The notes beneath the pieces are model-generated. The model saw nothing but the letters and a program-made list of their open reading frames with translations. It had not been told where the DNA came from and searched no databases. The position numbers and the translations under genes were made by a program. From Lysobacter gummosus (GTDB taxonomy: Bacteria > Pseudomonadota > Gammaproteobacteria > Xanthomonadales > Xanthomonadaceae), in NCBI RefSeq assembly GCF_001442805.1, contig NZ_CP011131.1, positions 5,332,001-5,396,000 of the forward strand: a stretch of 64,000 nucleotides of DNA. The letters run 5' to 3'. This document shows, piece after piece, positions 26,790 to 35,197 of this stretch (positions are counted from its first letter, which is position 1; the number at the start of each line of letters is the position of its first letter).

Positions 26790-28850
26790 TTAGGAGGTCT
26801 GCATCTTGTGCGCGAAGCGCAGCACGATGAATTCGGCCGGGCGAACCACCGCCATGCCGACCTCGACGATCATTCGGCCCTCGAGGATGTCTTGGGCCGT
26901 CATGGTCTCGCCCAGGCCGATCTTGACGAAGAAGGCCTGTTGCGGAACCGCGCCGGCGAGCGCGCCCTGGCGCCACTGCACGGTGAGGAAGTTCTCCACC
27001 ATGGCGCGCACGCGCACCCAGGTGCTGCGGTCGTTGGGTTCGAATACGAAGACCTCGGTGGCCTTCTTGATCGATTCTTCGGCCATGTTGAAAAAACGGC
27101 GCACGGGCACGTAGCGCCACTCGTTGTCATTGCCGGCCAGCGTGCGTGCGCCCCAGACCAGCGAGCCCTTGCCGGTGAACGTGCGGATGGCGTTGATGCT
27201 CTTGCCGGTGCTGGAGACGTTGAGATCCTCCTGCGCCTGGTCGTTGATCTTCACCGCCACGCCGCTGATGTCGGCCAGCGAGACGTTGGCCGGCGCCTTC
27301 CATACGCCGCGCATGCGATCCACCGCCGCATAGACACCGGCCACCGCACCTGAAGGCGGCTGCAGAGTCATTACGCGGTTCACCTGTTCGAGGATGTTGG
27401 CGAACACCGGATGCTTCTCGAACAACCGGTTCTGCGCCTCGTCGGCCAGGAACTCCACACTGGTGAAGATGGCGAGAAAGGCGGCCGCGGGTGGATCGAA
27501 TAGCCGGCGCAGCGCCGAGGCCGCGTTCAACGCCGTAGTGCGCACGGAGGCATCGGTGAACACGTCGGCACTGGCCGCAATGGCGGTCGCGTTGGCGTTG
27601 GGCGCGATCCATGGCGTGCCGTTGAGCGCGGCGTAGTCAGCTGCCACGTCGCCAACCAGACGCGTGGTCGAGATGGAACTCATGACGCCTGCATTTTTCT
27701 CGTAGGCGATCAGCGCCGAGATGCCTGCTACGAGCTCAGTGTTATTGCTCAGATCGGTCACCGCCAGATTCACCGCGGCGGGTAGCGACGGCGCCGCGGT
27801 CTGCAGCGCGCGCAGCGCCAGCACCACGGCGCGCGCCAGGATCACCAGGTTGGCGAATCGCTGGCGTATGGTGGCCACCGGGGTCGCGGCCGCGGTTTGC
27901 CGCAGCAGGTCGAGGAAGTTCGCGTAATGCGCGCTGAGCTGGCCGATGTTCGCGCGGGTGAGCGTGAGCGCGTTCGGCCCGGTCATGGCCGAGGTGTTCA
28001 CCGTGCCCACTACGGTATTCACCGCGGTGTCGGCCGCTCGCGCCGAGATCACCAGACCGTCGATCGCCGCGTCGCCGGTCAAGGTATTGACGGCCGCCTC
28101 AGTGAGGGCAACCAGCGCCGGGTTCACCAGATTGAGCTGGCGGAAATCCACGTCCGGCCGATAGATGGTCCGCACCCAGGGGTAGTAAGCCGCGCCGTAA
28201 CGCAGCGACGACATGCCCACGTTCTGACGGAAGTCGCCGATGGGATCCAACGCCAGCGAGGATGGCTGGTCGCCCTGCACCAGATCCATGACGACGAAGC
28301 GGTCCTGCAGCTTCTCGCATTGCGCCAGTGCCGCGACTTGCAACGAACCCATCTCGACGGCGCTGAGCGAGACGCCATCGGGGAACACCAGAAGCGTAGG
28401 ATCGTCCACCGCTTCGACACGCGACAATCCACCGAGCAGGCCGGCCGGGGTGGTGGTATCGCCGAGCGCCGGAGCGTCGGTATACGACCCCACAGAAACG
28501 ACATAGCAGGGACCTCCGCCGTTGGCGTAGTAATGCCGCAGGGCGGTAGCCAGGTAATAACGCCGCTCGGCGTCGGCCGCGTTGCGCGGCGATACCGCAC
28601 CGACCGAATTGCCGGCGGCGGTATCGACCACGACGCGGTAGCTGGCAGGGGTGAAATCGCCGCCGTAGAACTGCTGGTACTCGAGCAGCGAGCGGATGCG
28701 TGTGGGCACGAAACGCACGTCGTTGCCGGCTGCGTTTTCCGCGCGTTCGCTGTAGCCGATAAACACGGGGACGGCGGTTTCCACCGCCACCACGGAAGGC
28801 GCCAGCGTGGAGATTTCCTCCACATAAACACCGGGGGTCTTGTACGCCAT
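26790..28850 (-). CDS. Tail sheath protein 2 with a large insertion
   Basis: 686 aa. It opens with KTPGVYVEEISTLAPSVVAVETAVPVFIGY and closes with the C-terminal sheath core (VPVRRFFNMAEESI, QDILEGRMIVEVGMAVVRPAEFIVLRFAHKMQ), the same framework as the 493-aa sheath. The extra 190-or-so residues are an Ala/Thr/Val-rich, mostly helical insert at about residues 245-485 (roughly 27395-28115) in the domain that faces outward in known sheaths. It may decorate the particle surface or cap the sheath. It starts 3 bp after the other sheath gene. Confidence 0.9.
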   Translation of the reverse strand: MAYKTPGVYVEEISTLAPSVVAVETAVPVFIGYSERAENAAGNDVRFVPTRIRSLLEYQQFYGGDFTPASYRVVVDTAAGNSVGAVSPRNAADAERRYYLATALRHYYANGGGPCYVVSVGSYTDAPALGDTTTPAGLLGGLSRVEAVDDPTLLVFPDGVSLSAVEMGSLQVAALAQCEKLQDRFVVMDLVQGDQPSSLALDPIGDFRQNVGMSSLRYGAAYYPWVRTIYRPDVDFRQLNLVNPALVALTEAAVNTLTGDAAIDGLVISARAADTAVNTVVGTVNTSAMTGPNALTLTRANIGQLSAHYANFLDLLRQTAAATPVATIRQRFANLVILARAVVLALRALQTAAPSLPAAVNLAVTDLSNNTELVAGISALIAYEKNAGVMSSISTTRLVGDVAADYAALNGTPWIAPNANATAIAASADVFTDASVRTTALNAASALRRLFDPPAAAFLAIFTSVEFLADEAQNRLFEKHPVFANILEQVNRVMTLQPPSGAVAGVYAAVDRMRGVWKAPANVSLADISGVAVKINDQAQEDLNVSSTGKSINAIRTFTGKGSLVWGARTLAGNDNEWRYVPVRRFFNMAEESIKKATEVFVFEPNDRSTWVRVRAMVENFLTVQWRQGALAGAVPQQAFFVKIGLGETMTAQDILEGRMIVEVGMAVVRPAEFIVLRFAHKMQTS

Positions 28851-28853
28851 GGA

Positions 28854-30335
28854 TCAGGACTCCTGCATTTTGTGCGAGAAACGCAGCACCACGAATTCGG
28901 CCGGCCTTACCACCGCCATGCCGATCTCGACGTTCATGCGGCCTTCGAGAATGTCCTGCGCGGTCATGGTCGATCCCAGGCCGACATTCACGTAGAACGC
29001 GTCATTGGGCTTGGCGCCGGCCAGCGCGCCGTCGCGCCACTGGATGATCAGGAAGTTCTCGATCATCGCCTTGACCTTGGCCCAGGTGCCCGCGGCGTTG
29101 GGCTCGAACACGAAGGCCTCGGTGGTCTTACGCGTCGACTCCTCGACCATGTTGAAGAAGCGACGCACCGACACGTAGCGCCATTCGTTGTCGTTGCCGG
29201 CCAACGTGCGCGCGCCCCAGATAAGAAAGCCCTTGCCGCTGAACGCACGCAACGCGTTGATAGTCTTGCCGCTCGGCTCGACGTTCATGTTGTCGTTGAG
29301 GTCTTGGTCGATGCGCACGCTGAGGTCGAATACCGAGGCCAGGCTCTCGTTAGCCGGCGACTTCCACACCCCGCGTGTCCGGTCCACCGTGGCGTAGATG
29401 CCGACCACGGCCGCGGCAGGCGGCAAGGTGACGGCGAACCGCGCCAACTCGTTGCGCGCGTTGCCGTAGATCAGCGGGTTGGAATCCGGTGAACCGGTCT
29501 TGAGCGCCGCCAGCGTCATGCCGTTGTGCGGGCTGGGCCTCGTCACCGTGCCGTCGTCGTTGCGGCGCGCGACTTGGGTGACCGTGATGGTGGACTCGTC
29601 CCAATTCCACGCCATGGTGGTTCGGATGTACGGGTGATACGCCGCGCCGTACTTCAGATTGCGCGTGCCGATGCCGTTGCGGAACGCCGTGATGCCGTCG
29701 CTGCCGGGTTGGTCGCCATCCCACAGATCGCAGACCAGGAAGCGGTCCCCCAGCCTGGCGCACTGGTTCAGAGCCTGCACCAGCACCGAGTGATATGCGG
29801 CCCGCGTGGCGGCGAGATTGGCGGCGATCTCCGCGGGATTCGCGCCCGCTGCGGGGCGCATCCCGCTTAGATCGGGGAAGACGATGAGCGTGGGCTCATC
29901 CTCACGCGCCAATGCTTCCAGTCCCGCGATATGCGCATTAACGATATCGCTGGTCACCGCGCTGGCGGCGTAAGTTCCCACGCTCACGATGTAGCAGCGA
30001 CCGCCGCCGTTGTCGTAGAAGTGACGGAGCGCGTATGCCAGGCGGAACCGTGCATTCGCTCCCTGCCCCGGATCGGCCACGGGCGTCGCCACGTTGCCGT
30101 CCTCGTCCAGGGCGATGACGAAACCTCCGATCTCCGAAGCGAGGCCGAAGATCTCCTGGAATTCCAGCAGCGAATTCACCGCCACGGGACGGTTGAGAAG
30201 ATTGGTGCCCTTGTACTGCGCATTACGCGTGTAACCAAAAAAAGCCGGGATCGCGGTTTCGACCGGCACCACGGACGGAGGAAATTTCGATTCCTCCACG
30301 ATGTACACGCCCGGCGTTCTCAGATTAAGAGCCAT
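28854..30335 (-). CDS. Tail sheath protein 1
   Basis: 493 aa, the canonical contractile sheath. N-terminal RTPGVYIVEESKFPPSVVPVETAIPAFFGY, a central variable part, and the C-terminal core with VSVRRFFNMVEEST, EPNAAGTWAKVKAMIENFLIIQWRDGAL and MTAQDILEGRMNVEIG. Sheath subunits stack around the tube and contract to inject it. Two sheath paralogues are present here, as is usual in eCIS (Afp2-4). The start lies 3 bp from the preceding gene's stop. The wild-type reading appears intact. Confidence 0.93.
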   Translation of the reverse strand: MALNLRTPGVYIVEESKFPPSVVPVETAIPAFFGYTRNAQYKGTNLLNRPVAVNSLLEFQEIFGLASEIGGFVIALDEDGNVATPVADPGQGANARFRLAYALRHFYDNGGGRCYIVSVGTYAASAVTSDIVNAHIAGLEALAREDEPTLIVFPDLSGMRPAAGANPAEIAANLAATRAAYHSVLVQALNQCARLGDRFLVCDLWDGDQPGSDGITAFRNGIGTRNLKYGAAYHPYIRTTMAWNWDESTITVTQVARRNDDGTVTRPSPHNGMTLAALKTGSPDSNPLIYGNARNELARFAVTLPPAAAVVGIYATVDRTRGVWKSPANESLASVFDLSVRIDQDLNDNMNVEPSGKTINALRAFSGKGFLIWGARTLAGNDNEWRYVSVRRFFNMVEESTRKTTEAFVFEPNAAGTWAKVKAMIENFLIIQWRDGALAGAKPNDAFYVNVGLGSTMTAQDILEGRMNVEIGMAVVRPAEFVVLRFSHKMQES

Positions 30336-30338
30336 GGG

Positions 30339-31712
30339 TTACGGTCCTACGGTTAGGTTCGGCAGATGGGTTTCAGAAAACCACTCGGCGTTCTGGCGCC
30401 GCAAGCAGTTAGCCTCGGGTGCAGGAAGCAGGATCTCTTCCGAAACGGGTGTCGCCGAGACGTCGGCCTGCAAGTACGATCCCGCGCCGAAGCGCGACAG
30501 CGGACGCGCGTTGGCGGTAACGAGAACACGCGGGTCCGCGCCTTCATGCGCGACGTCCGCGCCCGCGCCGACCGCCTGCGCCGCGGGAAAGATGTAGCGC
30601 CAACGTGTCGAACGATTGAGGAAACGCAGCGTGTAGCGCGGCGAGCGCAGCGCGCCGGCTCCGTCGAGCAGCGCGTAGTCGGCAGTGCCGCGATCGATCT
30701 CGATCACGCCGAATGCGGCCGCCGAGCGCGCGTCGGCTGCGATGAAGATGGATGTCGTATGACCTGGAAACAGCGTATCCGCGTCGTCCAGAAGTTCGAG
30801 GCGATAGGTACCCGATGGCAGCGTACGCAGATCGACCTGTACTTGGCTCAACAGGCCCTGCTCCGCCGAAAAGTTCTGCTCGGAAGCCGGTGTCGCTGCG
30901 CCGGCACGCGTCACACGCACGGTGGCGCGCGGCAAGGCGGCCGCGGTGATGTCGAACGTCGCGAACGCGAAGTCGGCGCGCATCGCATCCGAGACACTGG
31001 CGTACTGGTTGCCGAGCAACGTGCCTGGCTGCCATTCCGCCGCATTGGTCAGATCGGTCCCCGGCGTATCCACGAGCGCGCGGTATACGCGGTTCGCAGC
31101 AAGAACCATCGCCCCGGATTGATAGGTTGCGCTGGCGCTGAAGGTGTCGGCCGGAATTCGGCGCCAGTCCGCCACAACCGGCGTCGCGGCCGGCCCGGTG
31201 TCGCGCAGCGCGAGAAACAGATCGAACGTCGAACCCGCAGCCTGAGAGTACACATCGCCGGCGACATACCGGCTCGTCGCATCGAACACCCGGATCGGCC
31301 GCGAGAGGTTGCTGACGCCGGCCACGCGATTTTGTGCGTCGTTGCCAAAACGATAGAAGCGCGAAGGCTGCCCGAGCTCGGTGTAGTTTGCGAACCGCGC
31401 ATTACGCACACGCAGCAGAAAGGCCAGTCTGAAGGTATCGTCAGGTGCGATTATCGGCTGCGGCGGTGTCGAGGCGTCAACCTGCGCGGCGACGAGGAAT
31501 CCCGTGCGTGTAGCGCGGAATAGCAGCTTGTGGCCCGCTAATGTTGCGATCGTGGCCGCGTCGGGCTCGATCTCGAAAACCTCGGCAACCGAGTACAACG
31601 CCGCCAGCGAAGACCGATCCGCGTCCGACTGCGCTTCGAGTACGACCTCGCCACGACTCAGGAAATAGTCGTGCGCGATGTCGACTTCGAACAATGTCCG
31701 GTAGCGGATCAT
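30339..31712 (-). CDS. Unknown protein between tail terminator and sheath
   Basis: 457 aa, no family that I can name. It begins MIRYRTLFEVDIAHDYFLSRGEVVLE, and has long beta-rich segments with frequent Tyr/Asp/Arg turns (FNRSTRWRYIFPAAQAV near 385). It overlaps the DUF4255 gene by 4 bp (ATGA) and is followed 3 bp later by sheath 1. Operon position, next to the terminator and sheath, suggests a structural piece of the particle's distal cap or a fibre-like decoration. It has no signal peptide. I recall similar ORFs in other eCIS loci but cannot name them. Confidence 0.7.
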   Translation of the reverse strand: MIRYRTLFEVDIAHDYFLSRGEVVLEAQSDADRSSLAALYSVAEVFEIEPDAATIATLAGHKLLFRATRTGFLVAAQVDASTPPQPIIAPDDTFRLAFLLRVRNARFANYTELGQPSRFYRFGNDAQNRVAGVSNLSRPIRVFDATSRYVAGDVYSQAAGSTFDLFLALRDTGPAATPVVADWRRIPADTFSASATYQSGAMVLAANRVYRALVDTPGTDLTNAAEWQPGTLLGNQYASVSDAMRADFAFATFDITAAALPRATVRVTRAGAATPASEQNFSAEQGLLSQVQVDLRTLPSGTYRLELLDDADTLFPGHTTSIFIAADARSAAAFGVIEIDRGTADYALLDGAGALRSPRYTLRFLNRSTRWRYIFPAAQAVGAGADVAHEGADPRVLVTANARPLSRFGAGSYLQADVSATPVSEEILLPAPEANCLRRQNAEWFSETHLPNLTVGP

Positions 31713-32311
31713 GCCGTCGCATCCCGGCTCAAGACGTCGATCTCACGGATGATGCCGCCGCCCGTCAGCACACGGTCGTCCGAGATCGTCACCAGACGTC
31801 CGCGGTATAGAACAGAAACGCCCTGCTTGGCCCCAAGAAATCCCCAGAGGTGATTGACCTCCTCGAACTTTGGCGAGAGTAAATCCATCGTCAGCGAGAA
31901 CTCCGCGATCGGCGGCTGAGGCAGCGCTCCGGGTGAATTCGCCAAGGTGAACTGTTGCTTGCCCTGAAAGAACGTAAGCACCTGCGACAGCCGGCGCAAC
32001 GCCGTGCCGTAGTTTCGATAGTTCGCCGTGAACAACAGGAACAGGTTCAAATGGATCGGGCGGTTACGATAGGCGACGTCGGACGAGCCGACGCTCGCGA
32101 ACGACCTGCCGTTCTTTAAAGCGCGTTCCTCCTCGAGATTCACGAGCGTCAGCACGATGTGGTTCTCGAGTTCCGTCGCAACTTCCGGCCGATCGAGCTG
32201 AGCCACGTTTCCCCATACGGTTTGCACAGGCGCGCCGGGCCCGCCGCCATCCGACTGCGCTATGTAGTCGTTGAGCTGCTTGATCAGCAGTGTCATCGCC
32301 TCGACCATCAT
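31709..32311 (-). CDS. DUF4255 tail terminator/cap protein (Afp16-like)
   Basis: 200 aa. The pattern MTLLIKQLNDYIA...VQTVWGNVAQLDRPEVATELENHIVLTLVNLEEERALKN is characteristic of DUF4255 (Pvc16/Afp16-type) proteins that finish the tail tube and cap the sheath. A mid-protein IHLNLFLLFTANYRNYGTALRRLSQVLTFFQGKQQFT region is also conserved. Placed as second gene of the operon, before the sheath. Start ATG 32311 overlaps the previous stop by 4 bp. Two Met codons (32311, 32308) are both possible. Confidence 0.9.
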   Translation of the reverse strand: MMVEAMTLLIKQLNDYIAQSDGGGPGAPVQTVWGNVAQLDRPEVATELENHIVLTLVNLEEERALKNGRSFASVGSSDVAYRNRPIHLNLFLLFTANYRNYGTALRRLSQVLTFFQGKQQFTLANSPGALPQPPIAEFSLTMDLLSPKFEEVNHLWGFLGAKQGVSVLYRGRLVTISDDRVLTGGGIIREIDVLSRDATA

Positions 32312-32586
32312 GTGTCGCGCTCCTTAGCTTCGATCTCCATTCCCGGTGCGCCGTCGGCAGTGCAACCCGAGCATCCGAACAAGGTCGTTCCGTCATTTAG
32401 ACGATACGAGGTCAGCATGTTGCACTTGATGAGGTAGTCGACCGCCGCCTCGAGCACTTCGCTCTCGGCCGGCGAACGCTGGATCACGAGCCACCACGCG
32501 ATTCCTTCGAGCGTGTCGCAAGCATCGGGATGGGCATCGCAATATCGTTTAATGCCAGCAGCAACCTCCTGCACCGAACGAGTCAC
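32308..32586 (-). CDS. Small unknown protein, first gene of the eCIS operon
   Basis: 92 aa from GTG 32586, with GGAG 8 bases upstream. It reads as a helical N-terminus (VQEVAAGIKRYCDAHPDACDTLEGIAWWLV) and a C-terminal Cys pair (FGCSGC). No family recognised; the fold pattern recalls a winged-helix of the kind that starts several eCIS operons, but this is weak. The start overlaps no other gene. A sigma-54 promoter lies 34 bases upstream. Its Cys content (C16, C23, C54, C71, C74) is unusual for such a short protein. Confidence 0.75.
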   Translation of the reverse strand: MTRSVQEVAAGIKRYCDAHPDACDTLEGIAWWLVIQRSPAESEVLEAAVDYLIKCNMLTSYRLNDGTTLFGCSGCTADGAPGMEIEAKERDT

Positions 32587-32619
32587 CAGCGAATCTCCGT
32601 TCTCACTCGCTCAATACAG

Positions 32620-32635
32620 AGCAAGTTCCTTGCCA
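32620..32635 (-). promoter_or_regulatory. Sigma-54 (-24/-12) promoter of the eCIS operon
   Basis: On the minus strand the bases read TGGCAA-N5-TTGCT: a -24 element TGGCA (32631-32635), five-base spacer GGAAC, and -12 element TTGC (32621-32624). The GG and GC at the required 10-base separation are exact, and only the final C of TGGCAC is replaced by A. Predicted transcription start near 32609, about 23 bases before GTG 32586. It is orientated toward the operon. A gene for a sigma-54 activator lies close by. Confidence 0.7.
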
Positions 32636-32684
32636 ATGCGGGACTCGACAGAATTCTTAAGAAAATCGCGGCCTTACATTGCGA

Positions 32685-32712
32685 GGGTGGCAAGGCGGGT
32701 CGAAAGCCACCC
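32685..32712. promoter_or_regulatory. Inverted repeat upstream of the sigma-54 promoter, possible activator site
   Basis: GGGTGGC (32685-32691) and GCCACCC (32706-32712) are a perfect 7-bp inverted repeat separated by 14 bases. Its centre is about 90 bases upstream of the predicted start, the usual place for a bacterial enhancer site. The GC-rich arms could also form a hairpin by chance. Confidence 0.4.
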
Positions 32713-32823
32713 GGGTCCGTGCAGGTTTCAGGGTGCGAGATGACCCAGGACAACCGTAAGCTCCCTCACCCGCCACAGCGCTGAAAGCGGAACTTTCTGG
32801 CATGTCCGCGCCAGGATGTTCCG

Positions 32824-33045
32824 ATGAAGACTTCGAAGTTCACCGTCTCGATCCTCAAGCAGGCCGATACCGGCGTGTCGGTGATGAACATCTGCCAGCA
32901 GGCAGACATCAGTGCGGCGATGCATTTCAAGTGGAAGAGCAAATGCGGCGGGGAGAATACAAAGCACTGCGTTCCCACGACTCACTGGAGCGACCAGACG
33001 CCAAGCGAGGTACGCCAACAATCCTCCAGGTGTTCGACTTGCTAG
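32824..33045 (+). pseudogene. Remnant of an IS3-family transposase OrfA
   Basis: The frame from ATG 32824 starts MKTSKFTVSILKQADTG and continues with VMNICQQADISAAMHFKWKSKCGG, which is the HTH start of IS3-type OrfA proteins (KTSKFTDSQIMAILKQ...). It then loses similarity after about 44 residues and ends out of register. No OrfB sequence follows. It is a decayed end upstream of the eCIS promoter region, where insertion may have changed regulation. Confidence 0.6.
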
Positions 33046-33155
33046 CTGCGTACTTGACGGGGTGCTTGCGCAATGCGCGCGCGAGCGACGACGCTCAATA
33101 CGTCGAACTCGGAAGAGATTTCAATCGAACAATGCCGAGCGTCGGCGCAAAACGC

Positions 33156-34211
33156 TTAATCTCTGACGACGTAGCCGATGCCGTAGCGTTTCAAGAGCTT
33201 GCCCATCGCGCGGCGCTCCTTGCCCGCGAGCGCCGCGGCTTGCGTCACGTTTCCGTGCGTGCGGTGGATCAGCTCGGTAAGGTAGGCCCGGTCGAACTGC
33301 TCAAGAGCATGTGCTTTGGCCAGGTGGTAGCTCGTTGCAAGGGCATCCGTTTGCAGAGGAAGCGCCGCACACCGCTCACCTAATAGCGCGCGCTGCTGAT
33401 CGCTGTCATTGAATTCACTGGGCGCTCGGATTAGAAGCTCTCGACCTTCGCAGATCAGGTATTCGCGATGCACCAGGTTCTCCAACTCCCGGACGTTGCC
33501 GGGCCAATCGTAGTGGAGGAACCAGGACAGGGTATGACTGTGAAGATCTTTTTCGCACGATGCATAGCGACGAGCGAATTCACGCAAGAAGTACTTAGAA
33601 AGAAGCGGGATGTCCGCACCTCTTTCGCGTAATGGGGGGACAGTAATCGACAGAAGGTTCAGCCGATAATAGAGGTCGCGGCGAAAGTGTCCCGCCTTGA
33701 CTTCATCTTCGAGGCACCCGTTGCACGCGGCGACGACGCGAACATTGGATGCTTCTTCTCGCTGACCGCCTAAGGGGCGATAGCATCCGTCTTGCAGGAA
33801 GCGGAGAAGAGAGACTTGTGCCTTCAGCGGCAGCGCATCTATTTCGTCGAGAAAGAGGGTGCCGCGATCAGCCAATCGGATGAGTCCTGCAACCTCTGCT
33901 CCTGCTCCCGTATAGGCACCAGCACGATGACCGAACAACTCATTCTCAATCAGATCCTCGGGCAAGGCACCGCAATTGACGGGCACAAACGGATAACTGG
34001 AGCGCCGCCCGAGGTAGTGCGTAGCCCTGGCAACCAATTCCTTTCCTGTCCCCGTTTCGCCTCGGATCAGTACTGTGGCATCACCGTGACGTGCCACCCT
34101 GCCCACGACCTTTATCATGTCGAGAAAGGCTTCCGACCTGCCGACGAGAGGAATGCCTAACGTACACGCTCGCTCGCATGTATCAATTGCATCTTGGACA
34201 GTGATAGACAC
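33156..34211 (-). CDS. Sigma-54-dependent transcriptional activator (NtrC-type)
   Basis: 351 aa. The AAA+ domain shows Walker A GETGTGKE (residues 51-58), GAYTGA (98-103, the sigma-54-contacting loop; F is commoner than Y in its third place) and Walker B region GTLFLDEID. The C-terminal Fis-type helix-turn-helix (YLTELIHRTHGNVTQAAALAGKERRAMGKLLKRYGI) is at about 305-345. There is no N-terminal receiver or GAF domain, only about 20 residues, so it may be controlled by its own level or by a partner. It is divergent in position from nothing useful but lies about 0.6 kb from the eCIS promoter and is the obvious candidate activator. Confidence 0.88.
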   Translation of the reverse strand: MSITVQDAIDTCERACTLGIPLVGRSEAFLDMIKVVGRVARHGDATVLIRGETGTGKELVARATHYLGRRSSYPFVPVNCGALPEDLIENELFGHRAGAYTGAGAEVAGLIRLADRGTLFLDEIDALPLKAQVSLLRFLQDGCYRPLGGQREEASNVRVVAACNGCLEDEVKAGHFRRDLYYRLNLLSITVPPLRERGADIPLLSKYFLREFARRYASCEKDLHSHTLSWFLHYDWPGNVRELENLVHREYLICEGRELLIRAPSEFNDSDQQRALLGERCAALPLQTDALATSYHLAKAHALEQFDRAYLTELIHRTHGNVTQAAALAGKERRAMGKLLKRYGIGYVVRD

Positions 34212-34559
34212 AATGGACGTCCTTGCCTGATGGCTTCTTGACCACTCACCTATTACCTCTGAGAACCATGCAAGCGGGTATTCGCCGAGAGGACTAATAC
34301 TCTGCGCCCGTTAAAATCTGAAGGCATTATCTCTGTATAAACAAGGAACTTCCGAAATACGGACTTTGGACGCCGCTCCTCGAAACGCAGCGCCTGCACA
34401 CTCCGGGAGCACATTTACGGCGGCAGCGGTGTATTCAGCGTTTTTAGACACCTGTTTTTATTAACTTTCCTTGAGGGCGCTGTTACGAAATAGGACAGGC
34501 GCCTCCGTTAAGGAAGCCCTGAACAAGTCGGCCTGATCCGCGAAAATTAGCCAGAGGTC

Positions 34560-34680
34560 CAGGCGAGTGATGTCCATGCCGCTTCCTTCGGTGATGCGGA
34601 GTACAACGACAAGCGAAAGCGCAAGCGGACACGGCCGGAGATCTTCCTGGCCGAACTAGCTCAAGTTCGCGGGCTCGCCG
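34560..34680 (+). mobile_element. Remnant of an IS5-family transposase N-terminus
   Basis: Reading GCT from 34581 gives ASFGDAEYNDKRKRKRTRPE then IFLAELAQV, the N-terminal block of IS5-type transposases. The sequence degenerates after that. It is a short scar in the 1-kb gene-free stretch 34212-35197, whose other content is repeat copy A (34848-35095); the remaining bases of that stretch show no gene. Confidence 0.5.
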
Positions 34681-34847
34681 GCGCAGGCACTGCACGAGAA
34701 ATCTGACGATGGGCACAGCTGGGTGCTGTGGATGAAGGAATTGGTCCGTGCATGGCTTAGGCGCGGCCAGATAGATTCGAACCTCCATCCAATGACTTAG
34801 GCCTAAACGAGCGCAACGATGCCCGGCCTTACTGGGTATGCCGCCTA

Positions 34848-35095
34848 TGGTTCCCAAAAGTGGGTTTCGGGTTTTGGCTGACCTGTTGATCGCCGAAAAA
34901 CTCGCAAAAAAGTCCTCGGCTAATCCATTGATCTACACGGCGAAAAAAACGCCCCTTTGGCTCCGAGACCACAGATAGGGAGAAGAGAGAGGACTGGCTG
35001 GCGAAATTTTCGCCAAACGGCATTTTTTGTCGGCTCTCGAAAACCAAGACCTTCGCAGAAAGGCCCGGAAATAAGACGGTTTCGGAGGCCTGGCC
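34848..35095. repeat. Dispersed structured repeat, copy A
   Basis: About 245 bp here align to 47245-47500: shared blocks include GACCTGTTGATCGCCGAAAAA, CTCGCAAAAAAGTCC, AGGGAGAAGAGAGAGGACTG, TTTTCGCCAAACGGC and TTCGCAGAAAGGCCCGGAAATAA, with changes between. No transposase-like reading frame. Copy A is more degenerate than copy B in the arms. Origin unknown; see the finding. Confidence 0.8.
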
Positions 35096-35197
35096 CTGGT
35101 GAACGTCGATGCCGATACGGCAAGCACCGCGTGTCGGAGCAGATGGAGCATGCGAAGGACCCTATACAGGAATGGATAGCGTCTGGATCTCGCGCCG

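Noticed and set aside
27897..29492. 531-aa open frame on the plus strand
   Set aside because: Crosses both sheath genes in antisense and has no domain.
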